A stretch of DNA of 12,196 nt from JAVBKE01 sp031554215 (GTDB taxonomy: Bacteria > Bacillota > Bacilli > JARBTR01), in NCBI GenBank assembly GCA_031554215.1, contig JAVBKF010000242.1, positions 1 through 12,196 on the forward strand, read 5' to 3'. The notes below the pieces were generated by a model, which did no database searches, was not told where the DNA came from, and saw nothing but the letters and a program-made list of their open reading frames with translations. Positions within the stretch are counted from its first letter, which is position 1; each line of letters opens with the position of its first letter. Positions 5,639 to 12,182 of this stretch are shown here, in pieces. Position numbers and translations under genes: made by a program.

Positions 5639-6727
5639 TCATGTAGTCAGCTCATGTTCACGTGAAAATATTGACAATTTTTCAACAAATTCATCAAACT
5701 GAGCAAAATCCATTTGTTGCTGTGAATCAGAAAGTGCTACAGACGGGTCAGGATGTACTTCTGCCATGATGCCATCAGCCCCAACTGCGAGCGCTGCTTT
5801 TGCCGCCGGTAATAGTAAATCACGGCGCCCTGTTGAATGAACAACATCCACAAAAACAGGTAAATGGGTTTCCTGCTTGAGGATCGGTACCGATGTGATA
5901 TCGAGCGTGTTCCTCGTCGCAGTTTCAAATGTGCGGATACCGCGCTCACAAAGAATGATTTCCTCATTACCTTGTGACATGATATATTCTGCTGCATAAA
6001 TAAACTCACTAATCGTTGCAGATAGACCTCTCTTGAGCAGAACAGGTTTCTTCACAGCACCAGCCGCTTTGAGCAAGTCAAAATTCTGCATGTTTCGTGC
6101 GCCAACTTGAATGACATCAATATATTGTACCGCTTCCTCAATATCAGCAGGGTTGGTAATTTCGCTAATGACCGCTAGCCCATATTCATTAGCCACTCTA
6201 CGCAATATTTTTAATCCTTCTAGTCCTAGCCCTTGGAAATCATAAGGAGAAGTTCTTGGTTTAAATGCACCACCTCGAAGGAGCTTAAATCCTTTCGCCT
6301 TAACCACTGCTGCCACCGCAGCAACTTGCTCATAGCTCTCGACTGCACACGGGCCAAATACATAAGCAGGACAGGCACCGCCGCCAATCTTTTGACTATT
6401 TATTGTAAATATAGTATCAGCCGGATGCTTCTTCCGTGACACGAGTAACTCTTTCGCAAGGTCCTCGCCTTGTAAATCGACACAAGCTTTAAATATTTGC
6501 TTGAATAGATGAACGACTGTCCCATCATCAAACGGTCCCTTATTTTGTTCAGTCAAGAAGTTAATCATATCGCGTTCCCGGACCGGATCATACTTTGCAG
6601 CACCCTGTCTCGCCTTTACTTTGCCAATTTCCTGGGCGACTCGGCCACGCTCGCTAATTAAATCTAGCATCTGTATATTAATCTGATCTAATTGATCCCG
6701 TAGTATATCTAAATCTTTGTTCGTCAT
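5639..6727 (-). CDS. aroA: Bifunctional DAHP synthase / chorismate mutase (AroA(G) type)
   Basis: This 362-residue cytoplasmic enzyme opens the shikimate pathway, joining phosphoenolpyruvate and erythrose-4-phosphate to DAHP. Residues 1 to about 90 are an AroQ-type chorismate mutase domain that in this family also senses chorismate/prephenate for feedback control. About 105-345 is the KDSA-like DAHP synthase barrel: GPCAVES with metal ligand Cys127, LRGGAFKPRTSPYDFQGLG (150-168), KRGLSAT (232-238), VVHSTGRRD with His297, MAEVHPDPS with Glu323, and probably Asp334. The ATG at 6727 is chosen because AAAGGA lies nine bases upstream and the promoter start (about 6746) falls inside the longer open frame that begins at 6820. 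The symbol follows B. subtilis usage; it is not EPSP synthase. Confidence 0.95.
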   Translation of the reverse strand: MTNKDLDILRDQLDQINIQMLDLISERGRVAQEIGKVKARQGAAKYDPVRERDMINFLTEQNKGPFDDGTVVHLFKQIFKACVDLQGEDLAKELLVSRKKHPADTIFTINSQKIGGGACPAYVFGPCAVESYEQVAAVAAVVKAKGFKLLRGGAFKPRTSPYDFQGLGLEGLKILRRVANEYGLAVISEITNPADIEEAVQYIDVIQVGARNMQNFDLLKAAGAVKKPVLLKRGLSATISEFIYAAEYIMSQGNEEIILCERGIRTFETATRNTLDITSVPILKQETHLPVFVDVVHSTGRRDLLLPAAKAALAVGADGIMAEVHPDPSVALSDSQQQMDFAQFDEFVEKLSIFSREHELTT

Positions 6728-6752
6728 AACGTCATTTCCTTTCCTCTTACTC

Positions 6753-6781
6753 ATTATAATGAAAACGACAAACAATGTCAC
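6753..6781 (-). promoter_or_regulatory. aroA promoter
   Basis: On the minus strand there is -35 GTGACA (6776-6781), a 17-base spacer and a perfect -10 TATAAT (6753-6758). The start near 6746 gives a leader of about 19 bases carrying only the ribosome site, which fixes the aroA start at 6727. Confidence 0.85.
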
Positions 6782-6954
6782 GAAAGGAATCGCAAGGCTC
6801 TTGTTCCGAATACAAAACAAGGACTCGCACTTTGCAAATTCGGTGCATCAGAGCGCGTCCCGTGATTCATTTTGGTTATCATCCTTTGTGCCCATCCAAT
6901 CAGACTCAGTCAACATCGCAAACATTTTCATCTTTTTTCAGAAGAAGGGTACAA

Positions 6955-7731
6955 TTACATTCTAGCAATTGTTTCTCTGACCAATTTGATAAAGCTTGAC
7001 TTCACTCTTGATGCAACTTCAAGTACTTCTTCGTGACCAAGTGGTTGGTCTAAAATGCCACAAGCCATATTTGTCAAACATGAAATTCCAACTGTTTGGA
7101 TACCAGCATGAACAGCCAGTAAGGCTTCAGGAACTGTCGACATCCCGACAGCATCTGCGCCGAACCCTCGAATCATCCGAACTTCTGCGGGTGTTTCATA
7201 GAAAGGTCCTGTCCACCATGCATAAACCCCTTGTTGCATCGTTGTTCCTTGCTCCTTGGCAACATCCAAGACAATTTGTCTAAGCTCTTTATTGTACACT
7301 TGTGATACATCAGGAAAACGTGTCCCAAGCGCATCATTATTCGGTCCGATTAATGGGTTATTGGCAACCAAATTAAGATGATCCGTTATCAGCATCAAAT
7401 CGCCAGGGTTAAATGCCGTATTAACTGCACCGCATGCATTGGTGACAATTAGTTTCTCAACCCCTAATGCTTTCATCAACCGCACGGGAAATGTGACTTC
7501 ATCAAGCGAAAACCCTTCATAATAATGAAATCGCCCTTTCATCGCCACAACATTTTTCCCGTTTATCGTTCCAATGACGAGTTCATTCGCATGTCCGACA
7601 GCACCCGATTGTGCAAAATGTGGAACTTCATTGTAGGGGATTCTGACAGCGTCAAGTATCTCATCTGCTAACGCCCCGAGTCCTGACCCCAAAATTACGC
7701 CAATCGTTGGAACTGTCTTCGTTTTACTCAT
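6955..7731 (-). CDS. Purine nucleoside phosphorylase, trimeric type, with apparently frameshifted 5' end
   Basis: This is a PunA/PupG-like enzyme of purine salvage, splitting inosine and guanosine with phosphate. The open frame gives 258 residues, shorter at the N-terminus than the usual roughly 270. Motifs: ILGSGLG (13-19), GRFHYYEG with His69, YETPAE with Glu179, VGMSTVPE with Met197, and TNMACGI with Asn221. The ATG at 7731 has no ribosome site. Upstream codons in the same frame spell ELEDIAEAKQFV, which matches the family's N-terminus, and an ATG at 7774 with AAGGTG upstream is one base out of frame. So either a +1 insertion near 7771 has damaged the gene or the read contains an error. 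The loop AWWTGPFYE is also unusual. Confidence 0.85.
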   Translation of the reverse strand: MSKTKTVPTIGVILGSGLGALADEILDAVRIPYNEVPHFAQSGAVGHANELVIGTINGKNVVAMKGRFHYYEGFSLDEVTFPVRLMKALGVEKLIVTNACGAVNTAFNPGDLMLITDHLNLVANNPLIGPNNDALGTRFPDVSQVYNKELRQIVLDVAKEQGTTMQQGVYAWWTGPFYETPAEVRMIRGFGADAVGMSTVPEALLAVHAGIQTVGISCLTNMACGILDQPLGHEEVLEVASRVKSSFIKLVRETIARM

Positions 7732-7774
7732 GACAAATTGTTTTGCTTCTGCAATGTCTTCTAATTCGATGCAT
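7732..7774 (-). pseudogene. Out-of-frame natural 5' end of the nucleoside phosphorylase gene
   Basis: The ATG at 7774-7772 is preceded by AAGGTG about seven bases upstream. After one extra base (position 7771) the codons continue in the phosphorylase frame as IELEDIAEAKQFV and then enter the long open frame. In that frame a TAA immediately precedes (7776-7774) and no start codon intervenes before 7731. This is best read as a single-base frameshift. Confidence 0.6.
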
Positions 7775-7844
7775 TATTTTCACCTTTTTATTGAAGTTAG
7801 ATGCTCCAATGTCCCTTCATTTTCATTCATTGATGTTGTTCTAA

Positions 7845-8030
7845 CTACAAATCTGCTGGGCGCTTGCCAAAGAGCCCAAGTTTTTTTAGTTTACCATGTA
7901 AACTAGCTTTCTTCGATAGTTGTTTGAATATTTTTAGCGAATCTACGATGATAATGACCGATGAGGTAGCTACTAAATGTAAATAATAAACACCAGTTTT
8001 CGTAGCGGTTCCCCCGGAGTATAGAATCAT
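7845..8030 (-). CDS. Possible small membrane protein (61 residues)
   Basis: I do not recognise this open frame. It has an unusually good ribosome site for a chance frame: AGGAG at 8036-8040 on the minus strand, five bases before ATG 8030. Residues about 13-35 are hydrophobic (YYLHLVATSSVIIIVDSLKIF) and could form one membrane helix. The C-terminal 25 residues are strongly basic (KQLSKKASLHGKLKKLGLFG), giving a likely inside-facing tail. A GTG two codons upstream overlaps the ribosome site and is less likely. It begins just after the metNIQ terminator and no promoter of its own is clear, so expression may depend on read-through. It could be chance. Confidence 0.4.
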   Translation of the reverse strand: MILYSGGTATKTGVYYLHLVATSSVIIIVDSLKIFKQLSKKASLHGKLKKLGLFGKRPADL

Positions 8031-8054
8031 TAACACTCCTCGCCCTCCGTATGA

Positions 8055-8091
8055 AAGAAAAATCCTGCATCACATTGCGCAATGCAGGAAA
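8055..8091 (-). terminator. Terminator of the metNIQ operon
   Basis: On the minus strand TCCTGCAT (8082-8089) pairs with ATGCAGGA (8063-8070), and TTTTTCTTT follows (8062-8054). It begins about eight bases after the metQ stop. Confidence 0.85.
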
Positions 8092-8096
8092 ATGGT

Positions 8097-8921
8097 TTAT
8101 TCGCTTACTGGAACGACTGCGCCGTCATACTCACTAATAATCCAGTCTTGAATTTCTTTTGAATGCAGCACCTCTATTAATTTCTGAATATCCTCATTGT
8201 CCTCATCACCTTTAGGGACGGCAATCACATTGACATAAGGCGAGTCTTTATCCTCAATCGCAATGGCATCTTTCATCGGATTTAAACCGCTACTTAGGGC
8301 AAAATTAGAATTAATGACAACGGCATCACCTTCATCGTTGTTATATAACTGTGGTAACAGTTGTGCTTGATAATCTGCTTTAAAGTCTAAATGCTTTGGA
8401 TTTGAGGCAATATCGCTAATTTGTGCTGCTGATTTCTCGACACCTTCTTTTAAGGTAATCAAACCCTCTTGCTCGAATAATGACAGAATCCGTCCGTGAT
8501 CTGAAACTGAATTACTCATGAGGATTGTTGCACCATCAGGGAGCTCATCAAGGCTTTTGTATGCCTTCGAGTAGACACCAATTGGTTCAATGTGAATGCC
8601 GCCAGCATTGACAAATTGATAGCCCCTTTCGTCCATTTGTTGCTCCATATAGGGAATCGTTTGAAAGTAGTTTGCATCGACAGAACCATCATCTAGAACC
8701 GTATTCGGTAAAATATAATCATCATATACTTTGATTTCTAAGTCTATACCCTCTTCTTTTAAAATCGGTTTCGCCTGCTCAAGGATTGCTGCATGCGGGA
8801 CACTTGTTGCTGCCACGACTAGTTGATGATCCTTCTTACTCACTTCACTGCTATCACTGCCACAAGCCGTTAGTGAGAGTCCAAGCAGACAACTGATAAA
8901 TATAAGTAAACTCTTTTTCAT
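8097..8921 (-). CDS. metQ: Methionine-binding lipoprotein MetQ
   Basis: This 274-residue NlpA-family substrate-binding protein captures methionine, often both D and L forms, outside the membrane for the MetNI transporter. A lipoprotein signal peptide is clear: a basic start (MKKSLL), a hydrophobic core and the lipobox LTAC with lipidated Cys20, followed by a Ser/Asp-rich linker. The rest has NlpA features such as VVAATSVPHAAIL, LPNTVLDDGSVDANYFQ (about 91-107), and the C-terminal SPYVNVIAVPKGDED (about 227-241). The length is normal. GGAGGA lies about seven bases before the ATG. It is the third gene of the operon, 62 bases after metI, and a terminator follows, so it is controlled by the S-box upstream of metN. 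Confidence 0.93.
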   Translation of the reverse strand: MKKSLLIFISCLLGLSLTACGSDSSEVSKKDHQLVVAATSVPHAAILEQAKPILKEEGIDLEIKVYDDYILPNTVLDDGSVDANYFQTIPYMEQQMDERGYQFVNAGGIHIEPIGVYSKAYKSLDELPDGATILMSNSVSDHGRILSLFEQEGLITLKEGVEKSAAQISDIASNPKHLDFKADYQAQLLPQLYNNDEGDAVVINSNFALSSGLNPMKDAIAIEDKDSPYVNVIAVPKGDEDNEDIQKLIEVLHSKEIQDWIISEYDGAVVPVSE

Positions 8922-8983
8922 GTCAATTCCTCCATCTTCTTTTCGGATTCAATTTTTAAAAAAAGACCAGTTATGTCCTGAAG

Positions 8984-9652
8984 CTAACGCTTATCTAGTT
9001 TTTTTGTAATCGCGTTGCCGACAAATTGTATGGCAAATACAATGACTAAGATGGCAACAGTTGCGACGAGTACCACGTCTTGCTGATTTCGCTGATAACC
9101 GATAACATAGGCAAGGCTACCTAGTCCCCCGGCACCTGTTACCCCGGCCATTGCCGTCAGCCCCACTAGTGAAATCGCCGTAACTGTTATCCCAGAAACA
9201 ATCGCTGGTAACGACTCAGGTATCAGCACTTTAACGACAATTTGAAGCGTAGATGCCCCCATTGACTTTGCGGCCTCAATGACACCTTTATCAATTTCTC
9301 GAAGCCCGATTTCAACAAGGCGTGCATAAAACGGTGCCGTGCTAACAACCAGTGCTGGTAGTGCGCCATTCTCGCCAATAATCGTACCAAAAATGGCTTT
9401 AGTGACTGGAATAAGGAGTACAAATAGAATAATGAACGGAATCGAACGACCAACGTTGACAATCGCACCGACAACAAAGTGGATCAATTGATTTTGCCAC
9501 GGGTTTCCTGGTAGAGTCAAAAATAGAATAAGTCCTAACCCAAGTCCAATTATGAAAGAAATGAACAGTGATACCCCAGTCATATACAGTGTTTGACAGG
9601 TTGCTTCCCATACAATCGCCCAATCAATATTTGGTAGTAGTTCTTTAGTCAT
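8984..9652 (-). CDS. metI: Methionine ABC transporter permease MetI
   Basis: This 222-residue integral membrane protein forms the channel of the methionine importer as a dimer. Five hydrophobic segments can be seen at about 21-47, 58-84, 98-113, 150-172 and 192-214. The cytoplasmic EAA coupling loop that docks onto MetN is intact: EAAKSMGASTLQIVVKVLIP (126-145), with the conserved Gly132. The C-terminus is short and basic (KKLDKR). AGGTGG precedes the ATG by about six bases. The first 8 bases overlap the end of metN, so translation of the two is probably coupled. Nothing unusual is seen. Confidence 0.94.
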   Translation of the reverse strand: MTKELLPNIDWAIVWEATCQTLYMTGVSLFISFIIGLGLGLILFLTLPGNPWQNQLIHFVVGAIVNVGRSIPFIILFVLLIPVTKAIFGTIIGENGALPALVVSTAPFYARLVEIGLREIDKGVIEAAKSMGASTLQIVVKVLIPESLPAIVSGITVTAISLVGLTAMAGVTGAGGLGSLAYVIGYQRNQQDVVLVATVAILVIVFAIQFVGNAITKKLDKR

Positions 9653-10673
9653 AGTCGACCACCTCAGTTCCTACCCCATTTTGCTGAATAAAGGCACATA
9701 TTTCGGCTATTTCTTCTGCGCTACCATTTAAGTGAATATACAATGTTCCCACCGAACCCTTTTGCGTTTGTGAAATATTCCCTTGGAGAATATTCACCTC
9801 TGCACTAAAGTCCTTGATGATTCGTGAGAGTAACGGTGTTTCAGCAGATCCGCCAATAAAGGTGAGTTTCATCACTTTTCCTGTTGGGTATTTTTCTAGC
9901 AAATGGGCTACGGTTTCTCGCGCACTTTCTTGACTGTTTACTTGTTGCAAGAAGCGCTGGGTTATTCTTTCAGTTGGATTCCAGAGAATGCCCTGCACAT
10001 CACCTGTTTCGACAACGCGCCCCTCTTCCATGACTGCCACGCGGTGACAAATTTTCCGAATCACATGCATTTCATGGGTAATCAGGACAATCGTTAATTG
10101 AAATTGCTTGTTGATATCAACCAACAAATCCAAGATGGCATCTGTCGTTTCTGGGTCGAGCGCAGATGTTGCCTCATCACAGAGAAGAACCTTAGGACTG
10201 TTTGCGAGTGCTCTCGCGATACCAACACGTTGCTTTTGTCCACCACTTAACGCGGAAGGGTAAACATCTCCTTTTCCTTCTAGCCCAACTAGGCTCATGA
10301 GCTCATCGGCGCGTAATTTTCGTTTTGCTGCACTCACTCCCGCAATTTCGAGTGGAAAAGCAATGTTCTCTCGCACTGTTCTTGACCAGAGCAGATTAAA
10401 ATGTTGAAAAATCATGCCGATTTCTTGCCTGACTTTCGATAAATCTTTTCTTCCTAATGCTGAAAGATCACGCCCAGCTACCGTGGCCGTGCCAGCAGTC
10501 GGTTTTTCGAGACCATTGAGCATTCTGACCAATGTACTCTTTCCAGCACCACTGTATCCAATGATGCCAAATATCTCACCAGCACCTATCTCCAAGGAAA
10601 CGTTTTCGACTGCATTGATTGGCTCTTTTGAACCATTTTGAAACGCTTTACTTACTTGACGAATATTGATCAA
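9645..10673 (-). CDS. metN: Methionine ABC transporter ATPase MetN
   Basis: This 342-residue cytoplasmic ATPase drives methionine import. Walker A is GYSGAGKST (39-47), Q-loop Gln90, signature LSGGQ (142-146), Walker B KVLLCDE with Asp166 and Glu167, and H-loop His200. HFNLLWSRTVRENI (91-104) is typical of MetN. About 265-342 is the C-terminal NIL/ACT-like domain, which binds methionine and gives trans-inhibition. The start is TTG, with AAGGAGG ten bases upstream; the ATG at 10681 is out of frame and stops after three codons, its TGA overlapping the TTG. First gene of metNIQ, about 120 bases after an S-box terminator, so transcription is predicted to be off when SAM is high. Confidence 0.94.
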   Translation of the reverse strand: MINIRQVSKAFQNGSKEPINAVENVSLEIGAGEIFGIIGYSGAGKSTLVRMLNGLEKPTAGTATVAGRDLSALGRKDLSKVRQEIGMIFQHFNLLWSRTVRENIAFPLEIAGVSAAKRKLRADELMSLVGLEGKGDVYPSALSGGQKQRVGIARALANSPKVLLCDEATSALDPETTDAILDLLVDINKQFQLTIVLITHEMHVIRKICHRVAVMEEGRVVETGDVQGILWNPTERITQRFLQQVNSQESARETVAHLLEKYPTGKVMKLTFIGGSAETPLLSRIIKDFSAEVNILQGNISQTQKGSVGTLYIHLNGSAEEIAEICAFIQQNGVGTEVVDYD

Positions 10674-10791
10674 TAGACCATCGCCTCCTTTTTCGCACCC
10701 AGCCTCTTCTGTGTCATTCAGAAAAGCAAACTACACGGACATTTGCAGTCATCACTGACTTGTCAGTAGAAACACGAATGTTACTAACCAT
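10674..10791 (-). other. Leader segment between S-box terminator and metN
   Basis: The segment holds the metN ribosome site (10684-10690), a short perfect inverted repeat ACTGAC-TT-GTCAGT (10754-10767) and a 25-codon open frame from ATG 10791 to the stop at 10714-10716. The open frame has no recognisable product. Confidence 0.4.
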
Positions 10792-10828
10792 AATAAAAAC
10801 CTCTCAGCTCACAAGGCGAGCAGAAAGG
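10792..10828 (-). terminator. S-box expression-platform terminator
   Basis: On the minus strand CCTTTCTGCTC (10818-10828) pairs with GAGCTGAGAGG (10800-10810), with one mismatch and one G-U pair, around a 7-base loop. TTTTT follows (10795-10799). The 5' arm can instead pair with GGGAAAGG (10846-10853), which overlaps the 3' P1 strand of the aptamer. This gives a SAM-dependent switch between antiterminator and terminator. Confidence 0.88.
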
Positions 10829-10845
10829 CGCAGATTAAATACAGT

Positions 10846-10968
10846 TCCTTTCCCTCATCTCTCAAATCACGTAAATGATTTGTGTGAATTGGCACCTTTT
10901 CAACTAAATGAAAGTTGCTGGTTGCCGGGCTTCATCGGGCACATCCCTCAGCCTCTCTTGATAAGAGC
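10846..10968 (-). promoter_or_regulatory. SAM-I (S-box) riboswitch controlling metNIQ
   Basis: On the minus strand the classic conserved blocks occur in order: CTTATCAAGAGAGGCTGAGG, then GATGAAGCCCGGCAACC, then AAGGTGCCAATTC, and finally GATGAG closing P1 with CTTATC. The P4 arm pairs AAATCA with TGATTT (around 10864-10880). The family binds S-adenosylmethionine and, in Bacillales, terminates transcription of methionine genes. A matching terminator lies downstream and a methionine transporter follows, so the assignment is firm. Confidence 0.96.
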
Positions 10969-10994
10969 TTAACAGTTCTATTTGGTTATTTCAG

Positions 10995-11023
10995 ATGGTA
11001 CCATGCGGGAAAATATCTGTCAA
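10995..11023 (-). promoter_or_regulatory. Promoter of the S-box/metNIQ operon
   Basis: On the minus strand there is a perfect -35 TTGACA (11018-11023), 17 bases, and -10 TACCAT (10995-11000) preceded by TGG, giving an extended -10. The start near 10988 is about 20 bases before the aptamer. Confidence 0.8.
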
Positions 11024-11285
11024 TTATTTTGTTGCATTTGACTTAACAATCGACACAAACGACATGATTTCTTAAATATAAAAATAAGATTGAAAGAATA
11101 AAAATTTTATGGTCATCCTTTGCGCTTGATCCACTTTTATACAGGAAAATACTCCCCAATAAGCATTCGGATTTTTTTCTACCAACTTATTGGGTAGCAA
11201 TTCATAACTTTTTATACATTGGTGTTACAATTTTTCTGAGTCAGAACAACTCTATTGTATCAGGACAAGCCCCCGTACCACCCGT
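11024..11285. other. Non-coding stretch
   Basis: No intact gene is seen. An inverted repeat CCCAATAAG (11155-11163) and CTTATTGGG (11186-11194) surrounds a 22-base T-rich loop. A TACAAT box (11226-11231) has no proper -35. Role unknown. Confidence 0.4.
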
Positions 11286-11414
11286 GAATGTGATATTAGA
11301 GATTTACTTCAAAGACTCAATGAAATTGTCCATAAAGGTTCAGATGAACTTATTGAAATTAAAGTTATGAATATGCGGATACTGAAAGATAGAAAAGAGA
11401 ATCCAATGGGCTAA
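11286..11414 (+). pseudogene. Possible C-terminal remnant of a rightward gene
   Basis: The frame reads ECDIRDLLQRLNEIVHKG, then SDELIEIKVMNMRILKDR and a stop at 11412-11414. The charged, amphipathic composition looks like real protein. The frame is open back to a stop at 11205-11207 but has no start codon and no ribosome site there, and the residues before 11286 look unlike protein. I do not recognise the family. It may be the tail of a gene cut by a deletion or insertion, or chance. Confidence 0.35.
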
Positions 11415-11429
11415 TTCCATGGATTCTCT
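11390..11429 (-). terminator. Terminator after the immunity-like gene
   Basis: AGAGAATCCA (11396-11405) and TGGATTCTCT (11420-11429) form a 10-bp stem, extended by three pairs past a single-base bulge. On the minus strand it is followed by TTTCTATCTTTC. It lies about 24 bases after the stop at 11453. Confidence 0.75.
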
Positions 11430-11452
11430 ATTAATTAGCAGCAGTCCCTTCT

Positions 11453-11827
11453 TCAAATAGTGTTTCTACTAATTTCTATACCTGTACACCATATTTCCAA
11501 TTGCATAGGGTACATATCAATTTTAAATGAATACATTCCTAACGATTCAACCTCTATTTCTTGGATTTCTATATCTTGTATAAAGTAGGGAATTTGACCA
11601 TATGTCAGTTCTTTATATGGTTTATCCTTTTGGTAACTTGCAGAATGCACAGCTTCTACTTTATAACAACCAGTAAAGTTATAAATTACTTCTGCCTTTT
11701 CCTCAGGTTCGCTGTCGTCATACTTTAGTAATACCTCATCTGTAAAATGGTCACATGATAGCTTTACTACCCTTGAATCCCAATAATGCAATGCCTCTAT
11801 TTTTTCCCTTATTTGTTGAACATTCAT
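11453..11827 (-). CDS. Probable immunity protein paired with the upstream toxin domain
   Basis: This 124-residue soluble protein is not one I can assign to a named family. It begins with a helix (MNVQQIREKIEALHYWDSRV) and continues as alternating short strands rich in Tyr, Ile, Glu and Asp (VLLKYDD, AEVIYNFTGCYKVEAVH, IQDIEIQEIEVESLGMYSFKI). This composition is typical of small acidic immunity proteins next to polymorphic toxin domains. The ATG has AGTGAGGT seven bases upstream, and the TGA stop of the upstream gene lies inside that site, so the two are translationally coupled. A terminator follows. The immunity role is inferred from context; it could be an unrelated small protein. Confidence 0.7.
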   Translation of the reverse strand: MNVQQIREKIEALHYWDSRVVKLSCDHFTDEVLLKYDDSEPEEKAEVIYNFTGCYKVEAVHSASYQKDKPYKELTYGQIPYFIQDIEIQEIEVESLGMYSFKIDMYPMQLEIWCTGIEISRNTI

Positions 11828-11837
11828 CTGCTAGACC

Positions 11838-12182
11838 TCACTTTTTATATGGAATATGTGCATTAAGGCTTTTCTTACTAACTATATCCCCATTAATATC
11901 AATCGGAATTCCTGTCTCATCACATAAGTGTACATGGTCATAGGTTGTAACTTTCTCTGGTGGATCAACCCTCATTCTTATCGTTCCATTTTCATCCCTA
12001 ACATGAATTCGGCCATTATTATCTGTGTATTTCCAACCAACAGGAATCCCATTTAAAATCTCATCCTGGCTCATGTTCGGAATATCTTTAAAATCAAACT
12101 TCCATCCACTAGCCTTAGCCGCACTACTCCCCACGGGGCTAACAATCAATATTGTAAAAAAAGAAAAAAGGTACCTAGGCAT
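11838..12182 (-). CDS. C-terminal toxin-like domain of a probable polymorphic toxin (partial or broken at N-terminus)
   Basis: The frame gives 114 residues from an ATG with no ribosome site, and it stays open to the right edge (four more codons), so the real start may lie outside. Residues about 25-114 form a compact domain with IPVGWKYTD (46-54), a strand pair GRIHVRDENGTIRMRVDPP (57-75), DHVH (82-85) and NAHIPYKK at the C-terminus. Paired His residues in this layout recall nuclease-type toxin tips of LXG, WXG or Rhs proteins, but I cannot name the family. Residues 1-22 are hydrophobic (RYLFSFFTILIVSP) and come from a T-rich run, so they may be a frameshifted linker rather than a signal peptide. 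The immunity-like gene follows after 10 bases. Confidence 0.6.
   Translation of the reverse strand: MPRYLFSFFTILIVSPVGSSAAKASGWKFDFKDIPNMSQDEILNGIPVGWKYTDNNGRIHVRDENGTIRMRVDPPEKVTTYDHVHLCDETGIPIDINGDIVSKKSLNAHIPYKK

Noticed and set aside
6728..6820. Longer aroA reading frame beginning at 6820 with a hydrophobic N-terminus
   Set aside because: The promoter -10 and -35 boxes (6753-6781) lie inside this extension, and a proper ribosome site precedes ATG 6727.
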